From positions 62,001 through 126,000 of the forward strand of contig NZ_JALGYW010000015.1 in assembly GCF_023111095.1 (NCBI RefSeq): a stretch of DNA of 64,000 nucleotides, given 5' to 3'. Every line of letters starts with the position of its first letter. Position 1 is the stretch's first letter. Position numbers and translations under genes: made by a program. Below the pieces are notes generated by a model. The model was not told the origin of the DNA. It searched no databases and saw nothing but the letters and a program-made list of their open reading frames with translations. The stretch comes from Maribellus sp. YY47 (GTDB lineage Bacteria; Bacteroidota; Bacteroidia; Bacteroidales; Prolixibacteraceae). Below are positions 9,069-18,615 of this stretch, one piece after another.

Positions 9069-9653
9069 TTACTAAATCAAGTGCCGGTGCATGCCAGTCT
9101 TTTTGCCACGGAATGTGAGTAGAAATAACCGTGACTGTTTTATCCCCAATTTTTAAATCGCCCATCAGCGCATAATAGTCACCAACCCAATATTTCTGTC
9201 GAATATTAGTCAGACGGTAATTGGTCGCGATCCCGTTGTAAATCCAGGTGTGCTCATCGCCGAAATAAGCGTTGTTGTAAAAGGGTTTCAATAATTCCGT
9301 TTCCGAATGAAAAGTGCTATCCTTATCGAAATATCTGTTCCATTCCTGCACACCCAGGATATCAATGCTTTGTGTTCCTATCCAATCGCGCCAGCTTAGC
9401 ATGTTCAGCTGAATATATTTTTCTTTTACCGATTTTCCCATGGAATCACTGATTTTAAGCCCGCCTGCGTCTCCCTGGTTAAAATGCCCGACATTATATG
9501 TGGCAACCTTTAATTTTAAAAGAACTCCATTTGCTGATTGCCCTTTCCCGTTTAATGCGAAGGATACGATAATCAAAATAAAACCTATTTTCCACTTCTT
9601 AATTTAGCTGAATTTGTACGAATTGTAATTTGATGCCTATTTTGTAAAAAGAA

Positions 9654-10541
9654 TTACTTAACTGAAAATTTTGCCAATTGAGGCAGATGATCGCTTAAAG
9701 CATAAGATTCGGGATCAGCAGGATTTGTTCGAAATCCACCCTCGAATAAAGGACGGGATTCCAGCACCTGATTTGCCAGTTTTCCCTTTGCCAGAATATA
9801 ATCAAATCGTTTGGTAGGTTTATCTGCTCTGATTGTTAAACCATCGCCCGTTCCTGCTGCGATAAAAGAATCGGTAAATCCAGCATTCATCCATTGAGAA
9901 TATTCGGGGGTATTGGGAGTATGGTTCAGGTCTCCCATGACTATCACTGACTCATAGTTTTTACTATCATTTTCTACAGATTTGAGAATTTCGGAAATTT
10001 CTCTTTTGCGAATTTCTGCTGAGACCGGATTGTCGTGAGGATAAAGATGAACAGAATTAACCAGTATCGATTTTTGATCTGAGATTTTTATCGCTGCCTT
10101 TCCCCAATGCCGGGTAAATAAGTCATCGGGTCGCGAACCGTTAACAATCGGTATATTTTCAGAAGTATCAATTTCGAAAGGAGTAATAATGGCACCGGGC
10201 CAGTTACCCGCAGAAGGGAAGAAGACATAATTCATTTGGAGGAGGTCCGCAATATGTTTAACGACTGACTCATCCGGAGATTCAGAGAAATTGATAACAT
10301 CCGGTGCATACTTTTCCAGCTCTTGTGCGATCAAATCAGGAATGAGTACACCTTCTTTTACATTTTTAGCAGGCCAGCCCGTGCATTTTAATACGTTGTA
10401 AGCAATAAATTTAAGCTCATTTCCATCTTTCGATGATCTTTCACAGGCTAGAAGCCCTAATGTACTTATTCCGGCCACCCCTAAAGCTGATTGGCGAATA
10501 AAGCTACGTCTTGTTGTTGTTTTTAGGTTGTTATTGTACAT
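9654..10541 (-). CDS. endonuclease/exonuclease/phosphatase family lipoprotein
   Basis: A 295-residue EEP-superfamily protein. The N-terminus has a twin-arginine motif RRSFIRQ (11-17) and a lipobox LLAC with Cys33, so it is probably a Tat-exported lipoprotein. Catalytic landmarks are FIAYNVLKCTG (about 45), the metal-binding Glu in NFSES, VNSVHLYPHD, VMGDLNHTPN and the terminal SDHLPQLAKF. Enzymes of this fold cut nucleic acids, phospholipids or phosphoinositides; the substrate is not evident. It is followed after about 50 bp by the broken EEP gene, so the pair was probably once co-transcribed. Confidence 0.85.
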   Translation of the reverse strand: MYNNNLKTTTRRSFIRQSALGVAGISTLGLLACERSSKDGNELKFIAYNVLKCTGWPAKNVKEGVLIPDLIAQELEKYAPDVINFSESPDESVVKHIADLLQMNYVFFPSAGNWPGAIITPFEIDTSENIPIVNGSRPDDLFTRHWGKAAIKISDQKSILVNSVHLYPHDNPVSAEIRKREISEILKSVENDSKNYESVIVMGDLNHTPNTPEYSQWMNAGFTDSFIAAGTGDGLTIRADKPTKRFDYILAKGKLANQVLESRPLFEGGFRTNPADPESYALSDHLPQLAKFSVK

Positions 10542-11008
10542 CTTATTTGACAGTTATTAGATTTTAGTTGAAATGTTACGGTATTGTTTTGTCGGTTATG
10601 TGATTGATATAGAGAGGAATATTGTGTCACCATTATCGAGAGATTAACCGCAGAAACAATACGTCCGGTTATTTCATAAAACTATTAATTCTAGTGAAAT
10701 TTAACAACATGTATTTTCAGTTCGCATGAACTTATAATCAGTCCTGTATTAAGTAAAGCGATTTTGAGAGCCAATAAATAAGGAAATATCAGCAATGAAA
10801 ATATAGCTGTATATTTATTTTTTGAATTTAAGCGTTATATTCACGCTTAAATTATCTGTAACCAGTTTTATGAATGAAACCAAACGATATTGAATGCCAG
10901 ATGCCTGATAATTGGTGACAAAGGGGTATCAAGTTTTATCTTTTATCGTGAATTGTTTTGTTAACTTGGTTGCGAATCTGCTGAAAGAAAAAATAAAAAG
11001 AAACAGCA
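10542..11008. other. 467-bp gap between divergent genes
   Basis: AT-rich sequence between the Tat lipoprotein gene (minus) and araD (plus). It should hold both promoters and any arabinose-responsive operator, but no convincing -33/-7 pair, palindrome or RNA was recognised. No coding frame is supported. Confidence 0.6.
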
Positions 11009-11692
11009 ATGCTTGAAAAGTTAAAAGAAGAAGTATTCCAGGCCAATCTCGACCTGGTAAAACACGGTCTGGTGATTTTTACCTGGGGAAATGTAAGCGG
11101 AATAGACCGTGAAAAAGGACTGGTTGTAATAAAACCAAGCGGGGTATCTTATGAAAAAATGAAGCCCAAGGATATGGTCGTTCTTAACTTGTATGGTCAG
11201 GTGGTGGAGGGAAACCTCAAGCCATCGAGCGATACTCCAACGCACCTGGTTTTGTATCGTCAGTTTGAAAACATTGGAGGGGTAGTGCATACGCATTCAG
11301 AATGGGCCACCAGTTGGGCACAGGCCGGAAGAGGCATTCCTGCAATCGGAACAACGCATGCCGATTATTTCTACGGCGAAATTCCCTGTACGCGAAAAAT
11401 GACGAAAGAAGAAATTGAAAACGAATACGAACTGGAAACCGGAAAAGTGATTGTTGAACGCTTCAAAGGTCTCGATCCTGATGCAGTTCCGGGAGTGTTG
11501 GTAAATAATCACGGGCCTTTCTCCTGGGGGACTGATGCCCATAATGCAGTACACAATGCGGTGGTGATGGAAGAGGTTGCCAAAATGACTTTTCGTAGTT
11601 TTATTCTTAACCCCGAAACTACCATGGATCAGGTATTGCTCGATAAACACTTTCTTCGCAAACACGGAAAGAATGCCTATTACGGACAATAA
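11009..11692 (+). CDS. araD: L-ribulose-5-phosphate 4-epimerase
   Basis: A 227-residue class II aldolase-fold enzyme that converts L-ribulose-5-phosphate to D-xylulose-5-phosphate by retro-aldol chemistry with zinc. Landmarks: [12 protein letters not shown] (about 24-35), [19 protein letters not shown], the zinc-binding HTHSEWA (about 95) and NNHGPFSWG (about 170), and the C-terminal HGKNAYYGQ. araB follows after 54 bp on the same strand, so the two form an L-arabinose catabolic unit. The isomerase araA is not in the window. Confidence 0.95.
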   Translation: MLEKLKEEVFQANLDLVKHGLVIFTWGNVSGIDREKGLVVIKPSGVSYEKMKPKDMVVLNLYGQVVEGNLKPSSDTPTHLVLYRQFENIGGVVHTHSEWATSWAQAGRGIPAIGTTHADYFYGEIPCTRKMTKEEIENEYELETGKVIVERFKGLDPDAVPGVLVNNHGPFSWGTDAHNAVHNAVVMEEVAKMTFRSFILNPETTMDQVLLDKHFLRKHGKNAYYGQ

Positions 11693-11746
11693 CTGAGACT
11701 TCATTTAAAACATAAAAAATCAATAATAAAATCAAATTAAAACTCA

Positions 11747-13417
11747 ATGGCAAAATATACTATTGGATTGGATTACGGTTCCGACTCGGTGCGATCGCTC
11801 ATCGTGAACGTTGAAACGGGGGAAGAAGTGGCAAGTGTTGTTTTTAATTATCCGCGCTGGCAAAAGCAGGAATATTGTAACGCGCACGATAACCGCTTCC
11901 GTCAGCACCCGAAAGATTACCTGGAAGGATTGGAATATACAATTGTAGAAGCCCTGAAACAGGCACCCGGGGGAGTTGCCGAAAATGTGGTAGGTATCTC
12001 GGTAGATACGACAGGTTCAACACCGGTTGCAGTGGATGAAAAAGGTACTCCTCTTTCTTTAACTCTGGGTTTTGAAGAGAATCCAAATGCCATGTTTGTG
12101 CTTTGGAAAGACCACACAGCTGTAAAAGAAGCCGATGAAATCAATAAACTGGCCAAAGAGTGGGAAGTAGACTTTACCAAATACGAAGGTGGAATCTATT
12201 CGTCGGAATGGTTTTGGGCCAAATTGTTGCACGTAATCCGCGAAGATGCCGCTGTTTATCGCGCAGCTTATTCGTGGGTGGAGCATTGCGACTGGATTCC
12301 TGCCTTGTTAACCGGTAATACCCATCCCAAAACATTGAAACGCAGTCGTTGTGCTGCAGGGCACAAAGCCATGTGGCACGAGGCTTTTGGCGGACTTCCG
12401 TCGGAAGAGTTTTTGGTGGCGCTCGACCCGATGCTGGCCGGTTTACGAGATCGCCTGTACAAAGAAACATATACGTGCGATGTATCAGCCGGTACGCTTA
12501 CCAAAGAATGGGCAGAAAAGCTTGGACTGTCAACCGATGTGGTAGTCGGTGTTGGCGCTTTTGATGCTCATTTGGGCGCTGTTGGTGCTGAGATTGAACC
12601 TTACTACGTTTCGAAGGTGATGGGAACTTCCACCTGTGATATGTTGATTACGCCCATGGATGAAATAGGCAGTAAGGTAGTGGCCGGAATTTGCGGTCAG
12701 GTGGATGGATCGATTGTTCCCGGGATGCTGGGATTGGAAGCCGGACAGTCGGCGTTTGGCGATATTTATGCCTGGTTTAAGCGCGTACTGGAGTGGCCGC
12801 TGAAGAATATTCTGGCTGAAACTTCGCTGGTGGATGAAGCCACCAAACAAAAGCTGCTGGAAGAGACTTCGGATAAAATCATTGCCAAACTAAGCGATGA
12901 AGCGGCAAAAGTTCCAATTGGTGAAAGTGGGGTAGTTGCGTTGGATTGGATGAACGGCCGTCGCACACCGGATGCCAACCAAGCGTTGAAAGGAGCGATT
13001 GCCGGGTTGAACCTGGGGTCGGATGCACCTCGCATTTTCCGGGCGCTGGTGGAAGCGACAGCTTTTGGTTCGAAGGCCATCAACGATCGCTTTATTTCGG
13101 AAGGAGTTCGCATTGATGGTGTGATTGCCTTGGGTGGCGTGGCTAAAAAATCGCCGTTGGTAATGCAGATTGTCGCCGATGTACTAAACATGCCAATTAA
13201 AGTGGCTCGTTCGGAACAGGCTTGTGCATTGGGATCGGCTATGGCTGCCGCAGTTGTTGCAGGTGTTTACTCCAGTACGGCCGAAGCCCAGCAAAAAATG
13301 GGAGGTGGAATTGAAACAGAATACCACCCTATTCCGGAAAATGTTGAGAAATACAAGGTGTTGTACGAAAAGTACAGGAAATTCGGAAAATTTATAGAGT
13401 TCGATTTTACAGCATAA
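11747..13417 (+). CDS. araB: ribulokinase
   Basis: A 556-residue FGGY-family carbohydrate kinase that phosphorylates L-ribulose with ATP. The N-terminal phosphate loop reads IGLDYGSDSVRS (about 5-16). The region SAGTLTKEWAEKLGL, GAFDAHLGAVGA (about 273-284) and the C-terminal ATP-site IALGGVAKKSP (about 460) with EQACALGSAMAAAV are present. Length and motifs match AraB. It ends the araDB unit; a nested inverted-repeat element starts right after its stop and may end the transcript. Confidence 0.95.
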   Translation: MAKYTIGLDYGSDSVRSLIVNVETGEEVASVVFNYPRWQKQEYCNAHDNRFRQHPKDYLEGLEYTIVEALKQAPGGVAENVVGISVDTTGSTPVAVDEKGTPLSLTLGFEENPNAMFVLWKDHTAVKEADEINKLAKEWEVDFTKYEGGIYSSEWFWAKLLHVIREDAAVYRAAYSWVEHCDWIPALLTGNTHPKTLKRSRCAAGHKAMWHEAFGGLPSEEFLVALDPMLAGLRDRLYKETYTCDVSAGTLTKEWAEKLGLSTDVVVGVGAFDAHLGAVGAEIEPYYVSKVMGTSTCDMLITPMDEIGSKVVAGICGQVDGSIVPGMLGLEAGQSAFGDIYAWFKRVLEWPLKNILAETSLVDEATKQKLLEETSDKIIAKLSDEAAKVPIGESGVVALDWMNGRRTPDANQALKGAIAGLNLGSDAPRIFRALVEATAFGSKAINDRFISEGVRIDGVIALGGVAKKSPLVMQIVADVLNMPIKVARSEQACALGSAMAAAVVAGVYSSTAEAQQKMGGGIETEYHPIPENVEKYKVLYEKYRKFGKFIEFDFTA

Positions 13418-13419
13418 AA

Positions 13420-13576
13420 GAAGGGCTTGTCCAAAAAGTAAATGTCACGCAAAGCGCGCTAAGATTCACTCAAAAGCACGAAAGAGAGAAGATGATCATG
13501 AGCAATCTGCGACCTTTGCTCTTCTTTAGTCTCTTTGCGTGAACCTGATTTCACTGACTTTTTGGACAGCCCCTTC
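13420..13576. repeat. 157-bp element with nested inverted repeats
   Basis: Outer 20-bp arms at 13420-13439 and 13557-13576 match at 18 of 20 positions (GTCCAAAAAGT core). Inside are perfect 10-bp arms TCACGCAAAG (13445-13454) and CTTTGCGTGA (13533-13542). No coding potential. It looks like a miniature palindromic element directly after araB. Confidence 0.75.
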
Positions 13577-13618
13577 TGAGAATCACTTGCAAAATATGGT
13601 TTAAATTGTTCTCACTCA

Positions 13619-13736
13619 CCCTGATTGTGCCTTCGACACAATCGTCCCTCTCTTAGAAAAGAGAGGGAGCGAGGGAGAGTCGGGCGAAAAATATTTTTCT
13701 TTCGTCGCTGTAGGTGATTCCCGGGAATCATGACAG
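13619..13736. repeat. cluster of palindromes before the gene remnant
   Basis: Three perfect palindromes in about 120 bp: GATTGTG/CACAATC around CCTTCGA, TCCCTCTCTT/AAGAGAGGGA around AGAA, and the 16-bp TGATTCCCGGGAATCA near 13717. A related cluster with the same kinds of palindromes lies at 22453-22622. Confidence 0.7.
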
Positions 13737-13746
13737 TTTTATTTAT

Positions 13747-14395
13747 TCAAAATTCAGCAATTAACGACAGCCATTTGGTGGCTGAAAAATTCCACACTTC
13801 TTTATACGTTGCCGTATTAAATTGCGGCCAGTAGGGGGTATTCTCATTGAAATTTGGTTGCATGCCAGCCGGAATGGCTCCCACTGTTTCACCCGGCAAA
13901 GCGGAATAAAGCAGAAGCTTTGCCGGTAGATAAGTGAACCGCAGCATGTCGGTGGTGGAAAAGATGATTCTGTTGGGAGCGGGTTGCCAGTCGCTTAACA
14001 CTTCCGGGTTTTCAATTGTTTCAAGCGCAACGGCATCAATGTCAAATTTCAATGAATCGCCCATGGTGCGTTCTTTCCCAAATACCTCGATCGCAAACGA
14101 AAGCTTGGTTACTTTATCTCCGGGAAGTTCAGTTATTTCAACAAAACATCCGTTCCACAGGCCATTAATCAGGTTCATTTCATGGTAGCCTTCACGGCCG
14201 TATTTATCGGGCACTTTTACAATGCCGTCATTTTCAACTTAAAGGTTCAGGTAAATACTTCGTGCACCTTCGCATTCGGGGTAGACATACACCTTAATCC
14301 GGTTGTATTTTTCCAATTGACGCTTCCTATATCAAAACTGGCCAGCGAAGTCCCAAAGTCAAGCCCCCAGCCTGCTATATTGCTCCTGAAGTTTA
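13747..14395 (-). pseudogene. remnant of a large secreted protein gene
   Basis: The open frame 13747-14214 has no natural start: upstream in the same frame are a TAA at 14239-14241 and, before it, YPECEGARSIYLNL. Shifting frame at the T5 run 14308-14312 continues upstream as WGLDFGTSLASFDIGSVNW. The rebuilt chain reads as one beta-sandwich-like domain. It then jumps from RIIFSTT to a C-terminal-looking tail PYWPQFNTATYKEVWNFSATKW, so a central part seems deleted. The family resembles a segment of large Bacteroidota glycan-active proteins, from memory and uncertain. The 5' end overlaps the 3' end of the glycosyltransferase gene. Confidence 0.65.
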
Positions 14396-15645
14396 TTCCC
14401 ATACGCTTTTAACGAATAGTTGTTTTGGATGATTGTTTTGTTTTTGTCCGTCACTGAGTCCGTAACTTTTTTAAACAAGGTATTGAGGATGGGATTTTGC
14501 TCAAACACTTGCTGTTTGGACAATCTTCCTGATTTCAGGTCAGAAATAATTTCCATCTGCATTTTCATGTTCAGGTCTTTGAAATCTACTTTGATATCCG
14601 GAATATTCAGCTTGTAATACAATGCCGGGAATTCAAAACCATCTTCTTTAAAATCCCGGGTAATGTAGTCGATATCGCGGCCAACAACCGGGGTGTCGAG
14701 CAGCCAGGGCTCAAGGTACCCCATTCCGAAACTTTCCCGGTAACTGGTGGTAATGCAAAAATCACTTCCGGCCAGCAGGGTTTCAAAATCCGTTTTCATT
14801 CCGGCTTCAAAAATCACATCGATTTCATGATCGGCACAAAACCTTATCCACTGTTTGTACATTTCAATTTCTACCGGGTTTTGCGGAGCTTGTGTTACTG
14901 CAAAGCTGGCAATGTGGTCGAATAAAATGGAAAGCAAAATAAGCTCGCCAATATTTTTTCGCTGAATGACTTTTACCGGATACGTTACCAGCAGCTTGTT
15001 TTTATCCAGTTTCAGTGTTTGGCAGACGGTACTTTTGGCTTCTGCTTTATCCAGATTCTCAGGCGATGTTTTTACATTCACCGGGTTGGGTAGCCAAACG
15101 ATTCTTTCCCGATCCACTCCATACGAAACCAAACGTTCGAGATCGGCCGAATTGACAACTCCAAACTGGTAATTTGGCAGCCTGGGGTACAGCACTTCAT
15201 TTACATCCTGCAGAAAAATATTGGTCAGGATTTCCTTCAGAAAAGTAAGGTTGGAAGGACGATCTTCCGCAAAATCGTGGGCGTGGTTAAAAACTTTTAC
15301 ACCTTCTTTGGCGAGCAGGTAAACGGCATAGGTTACAATCGGGTTTTTGCCCAGGTTCAGATTATGAAAATGCAAAACAGTATCTGGGTGGATATGTTCT
15401 TTTATCTTTTGATGAACCAAGTGAAGCATTTGCCTGGCTTCGTGATCCGAATATTTTTTCTTTTCGAGATCATTCAATTCCTTGATGATGATGAGCTCTG
15501 CACCTTTTGAAGTAAACCTTTCAGGATCAGGGCATGCGCCTGTTATTATTTTTACCGGAGTCTTCTGAAGCGCCTCTGTTTGAGATTCAATGATCCTTGT
15601 AATTCTGCCCGGATTAAGTTGGCTGTGTGCAATGACTACCTGCAT
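14359..15645 (-). CDS. glycosyltransferase, GT4-like
   Basis: A 428-residue GT-B fold protein without signal peptide or membrane helix. The C-terminal half has the donor-site pattern SYRESFGMGYLEPWLLDTPVVG (about 325-346), with the E-x7-E arrangement of family 4 enzymes, and WLPNPVNV and YPVKVIQRKN upstream. Acceptor and sugar cannot be told. It is alone rather than in a polysaccharide cluster, and the following gene remnant overlaps its stop, which suggests a deletion or rearrangement right at its 3' end. Confidence 0.75.
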   Translation of the reverse strand: MQVVIAHSQLNPGRITRIIESQTEALQKTPVKIITGACPDPERFTSKGAELIIIKELNDLEKKKYSDHEARQMLHLVHQKIKEHIHPDTVLHFHNLNLGKNPIVTYAVYLLAKEGVKVFNHAHDFAEDRPSNLTFLKEILTNIFLQDVNEVLYPRLPNYQFGVVNSADLERLVSYGVDRERIVWLPNPVNVKTSPENLDKAEAKSTVCQTLKLDKNKLLVTYPVKVIQRKNIGELILLSILFDHIASFAVTQAPQNPVEIEMYKQWIRFCADHEIDVIFEAGMKTDFETLLAGSDFCITTSYRESFGMGYLEPWLLDTPVVGRDIDYITRDFKEDGFEFPALYYKLNIPDIKVDFKDLNMKMQMEIISDLKSGRLSKQQVFEQNPILNTLFKKVTDSVTDKNKTIIQNNYSLKAYGNKLQEQYSRLGA

Positions 15646-15736
15646 GCTATTTGTTTGAAGTTAAAATTATGAATTCGTAGCTAAAGTTAAAGAAACAATT
15701 TATTTTTAATCCGGATTTAACTAAAACCTACTTTCA

Positions 15737-16612
15737 ATGAAAAAGCTAATCCTAATTGCGTTTGTATTTTCATCATTTTTTGTTTCGGCGCAAGAACTTC
15801 CTTTCAGACTGGAAGAATTAACCGCACCGGATTTCATAAAAGCAGTGGAAAAAAGCTCCAAAACGTGTATCATTCCGATAGGTGTGATGGAAAAGCACGG
15901 ACCGCATTTGCCATTGGGAACCGATCTTTTTTTGTCGCGCGAATACGCTCTTCGGGCGGCTGAAAAAGAATATGCCGTAGTTTTTCCCTGGTATTATTTC
16001 AGCCAGATAAACGAAGCGCGCCATCAGCCGGGAACGATTTCGTATTCTCCCGAATTGATTTGGCTTATGCTTCAGGAAACGCTGGACGAGTTAAATCGCA
16101 ATGGTTTTGAGAAGATCATCATCGTAAACGGACATGGCGGGAACAATGCTTTTCTGAACTTTTTCGGAATGGCTCAACTATCTGAACCACGCAATTATTC
16201 ACTTTACTGGTTTCGCCCCGAGCCGAATCGTGAAGTTGAAAAGAAGGCAGCAGATTTAACGCAGCATGATCCTTTTGATGCGCATGCCGGAAACGGCGAA
16301 ACATCAGAAATGACGGCGGCACAACCTCAGCTCGCTCATGTCGGCAGGGCAGGGCAGCAGTCGGGAGCGAATCTCGAGCGGATGAAAAACCTCCAATATG
16401 TTTACACCGGAATTTGGTGGTATGCCAGTTATCCCAACCATTACGGCGGCGATGGTTCAAAAGCCAATGCGCAAGCCGGCGAATTGCTGATTGATGAAAC
16501 CGTAAAACAGCTGGTGGAAATGATTCAACTTGTAAAGGCCGATACTGTGGTTCCCGCTTTGCAACAGGAATTTTTCAGGAAAGCTGAGAATCCGCTGGAT
16601 ACAAAACAGTAA
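15737..16612 (+). CDS. creatininase-family protein, exported
   Basis: A 291-residue protein with a signal peptide at 1-18 ending VSAQ. The creatininase/MftE-like fold is shown by GVMEKHGPHLPLGTD (about 49-63) with metal ligands Glu52, His54 and Asp63, then ARHQPGTISY, VNGHGGNNAF (about 135) and AGNGETSEM. The family hydrolyses cyclic amides such as creatinine or formylated intermediates. An exported form with unknown substrate is common in Bacteroidota, and the function stays open. It is divergent from the glycosyltransferase gene. Confidence 0.85.
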   Translation: MKKLILIAFVFSSFFVSAQELPFRLEELTAPDFIKAVEKSSKTCIIPIGVMEKHGPHLPLGTDLFLSREYALRAAEKEYAVVFPWYYFSQINEARHQPGTISYSPELIWLMLQETLDELNRNGFEKIIIVNGHGGNNAFLNFFGMAQLSEPRNYSLYWFRPEPNREVEKKAADLTQHDPFDAHAGNGETSEMTAAQPQLAHVGRAGQQSGANLERMKNLQYVYTGIWWYASYPNHYGGDGSKANAQAGELLIDETVKQLVEMIQLVKADTVVPALQQEFFRKAENPLDTKQ

Positions 16613-16715
16613 TCTAAAACAATAAATATAAATATTGAAAAAAGATGAATATTTTGATTCTGTTATCAGATGCAGAAATTCAGATAGCAGATGGACAACG
16701 GAAAGGACTTTTCGA

Positions 16716-16723
16716 TAGTTTTG
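16716..16723 (+). promoter_or_regulatory. candidate -7 box of the DUF486 gene
   Basis: TAGTTTTG matches TAnnTTTG, 22 bp before the ATG at 16746. No clear -33 element. Confidence 0.35.
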
Positions 16724-16745
16724 CGCAGTTTTTTTCAGATAAATT

Positions 16746-17114
16746 ATGAAAGCACTTTTGACTGTCGGATTACTGATCCTTTCCAATACATTTATGACCT
16801 TTGCCTGGTACGGGCATTTGAAATTTGCAGAAATGAAATGGTTCAGCAAATTGGGTATTGTATCAATCGTTATGATCAGCTGGGGCATTGCGCTTTTTGA
16901 ATACTTCTTTCAGGTGCCGGCCAACCGCATTGGTTTTAAAGATCACGGCGGTCCGTTTTCACTCATCGAGCTAAAAGTATTGCAGGAGGTGATAACACTG
17001 GTGGTGTTTTCCATTTTTACGTTGCTGCTTTTCCGTACCGAAACATTTCGCTGGAACCATTTAATTGGTTTTGTATTTTTGATACTGGCCGTTTATTTCA
17101 TTTTTAAGAAATAA
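16746..17114 (+). CDS. DMT-superfamily DUF486 membrane protein
   Basis: A 122-residue inner-membrane protein with four predicted helices (about 4-22, 34-52, 72-93, 100-119). The segments NTFMTFAWYGHLKF, ISWGIALFEYFFQVPANRIG and LIELKVLQEVITL are the signature of the DUF486 family, small relatives of drug/metabolite transporters. No substrate is known. It stands alone between the creatininase-like gene and rimO. Confidence 0.9.
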   Translation: MKALLTVGLLILSNTFMTFAWYGHLKFAEMKWFSKLGIVSIVMISWGIALFEYFFQVPANRIGFKDHGGPFSLIELKVLQEVITLVVFSIFTLLLFRTETFRWNHLIGFVFLILAVYFIFKK

Positions 17115-17251
17115 ACCGGGTAAGCATTGTAGTCTGGATGGCTTGAGATTCTTTTATTGTATTTCAATATTTCCGGTACTTTTCATTTACTACGCATTAC
17201 TATTTTAATTCAGACAAAAAAATCGTTTACTTTGCAGCAAATTTTTGGAAA

Positions 17252-18547
17252 ATGAGCAAGAAAAGGGTAAATGTGGTGACGATGGGGTGTTCGAAAAACC
17301 TGGTGGATTCTGAGGTTTTGCTGAGCCAGCTGGAGAAGGGAAAGTTTGAAGTGGTGCACGACTCCAACGAAACCGGATTTGACGCGGTTTTTATTAATAC
17401 CTGTGGTTTTATTCAGGATGCGAAGGAAGAATCGATTAATATGATTCTGGATTACGCCGAAGCGAAGAAAAGGGGAGAGATCAACAAATTGTATGTAATG
17501 GGTTGTCTGTCTGAACGCTATCAGCACGATTTGGAGACAGAACTTCCTGAAGTGGACCGTTACTTTGGCAAATTCGATATGAAAGCCATGGTGGAAGAAC
17601 TGAAAGTGGCCTATCATCCCGAATACATTTACGAACGTAAGCTTACCACTCCCTCGCATTTTGCGTACCTGAAGATTTCGGAAGGTTGCAACCGCTCGTG
17701 CTCGTTTTGTGCCATTCCTAAAATGACCGGACGCCATAAATCGCGAACCATCGAGAGTTTGGTGCAGGAAGCCAAATACCTCGCCAAACGTGGTGTGAAA
17801 GAGGTGCTTCTGATTGCGCAGGATCTTTCTTACTACGGAATTGATATTTATGGTAAAAACCGCTTGGCCGAATTGATCGAAGAAGTTTCGAAAGTGGACG
17901 GCATTGAGTGGATTCGCTTGCATTATTTGTACCCAACCAAATTCCCGATGGATATTTTGCCGGTGATGCGCGAAAATCCGAAAGTGTGCAAATATCTTGA
18001 TATGCCTTTGCAACACATTGCCAACCCGGTTCTGAAAAATATGCTTCGGCATGTTTCGCGGGAAGAAACTGAAGCTTTGCTGGCTAAAATCAGGGAAGAA
18101 GTACCGGAAGTGGTGATTCGTACCACGATGCTGGTGGGGTTTCCGGGAGAAACGGAAGATGATTTCGAGGAACTAAAGGAATTTATTGAAGAGCAGAAAT
18201 TTGGACGTTTAGGCGTTTTTGCCTATTCAAAAGAAGACGGTACTTACGCTGCCGAAAAATTTAAAGACTCACTGGATGCCGAAACCAAACAAGAACGGGC
18301 AGATGAGATCATGGAAATTCAACAATACATTTCGGCTGAACTGAACCGTGAACGCATCGGAAAGGAATTCAATGTGATTGTGGATCGAGAGGAAGGAGAG
18401 TACTTTATCGGCAGAACCGAATACGATTCACCCGAGGTGGACGGTGAAGTGCTGATTACATCTGACCGAAAACTCAAAAAAGGAGAATTTGTAGTGGTTC
18501 GAATTACGGGGGCCGAAGATTACGACTTGTATGCCGAGGTAATTTAG
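17252..18547 (+). CDS. rimO: ribosomal protein uS12 methylthiotransferase
   Basis: A 431-residue radical-SAM enzyme that adds a methylthio group to the conserved Asp of ribosomal protein S12. The N-terminal domain has three cluster-binding Cys in MGCSKNLVDSE, NTCGFI and MGCLSERY. The radical-SAM CxxxCxxC is GCNRSCSFCAIP (about 148-158), and a TRAM domain ends the protein. QDLSYYGIDIYG and YLYPTKFP are typical of RimO rather than MiaB. Monocistronic, with a hairpin after the stop. Confidence 0.96.
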   Translation: MSKKRVNVVTMGCSKNLVDSEVLLSQLEKGKFEVVHDSNETGFDAVFINTCGFIQDAKEESINMILDYAEAKKRGEINKLYVMGCLSERYQHDLETELPEVDRYFGKFDMKAMVEELKVAYHPEYIYERKLTTPSHFAYLKISEGCNRSCSFCAIPKMTGRHKSRTIESLVQEAKYLAKRGVKEVLLIAQDLSYYGIDIYGKNRLAELIEEVSKVDGIEWIRLHYLYPTKFPMDILPVMRENPKVCKYLDMPLQHIANPVLKNMLRHVSREETEALLAKIREEVPEVVIRTTMLVGFPGETEDDFEELKEFIEEQKFGRLGVFAYSKEDGTYAAEKFKDSLDAETKQERADEIMEIQQYISAELNRERIGKEFNVIVDREEGEYFIGRTEYDSPEVDGEVLITSDRKLKKGEFVVVRITGAEDYDLYAEVI

Positions 18548-18615
18548 ATCGTTGAATTAAGGATATAAAGATTTCTGTCGTATCGTTTGAGCACGCAGAG
18601 TCTGCAAAAAAATGT

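Larger units (their letters stand above)
7725..9603 (-). pseudogene. broken endonuclease/exonuclease/phosphatase (EEP) gene
   Basis: The N-terminal part (9069-9603) has a hydrophobic leader, ATYNVGHF, GVQEWNR and ISTHIPW. The C-terminal part resumes at LIINELKKYEYFICMGDINAL (below 8029). An IS982-family element splits them, and removing it with one target copy gives ALDLIINELKK in frame. A second lesion lies at 7872-7877: a run of six T (A on the coding strand) where seven would join GWFTTTGGSV to MTDGINTHIDNII and YDHLPIIADI, ending at the TAA at 7725. The leader also lacks an ATG; the frame opens with ATT after a stop at 9604. EEP enzymes cleave phosphodiesters, but this copy must be non-functional as read. 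Confidence 0.9.

Noticed and set aside
13747-14214. A free-standing 155-residue gene
   Set aside because: The only start is an internal GTG, and homologous-looking sequence continues upstream through a stop and a frameshift.
17210-18052. A 280-residue minus frame opposite rimO
   Set aside because: Complement of a well-supported radical-SAM gene; its composition is atypical and it has no recognisable motif.
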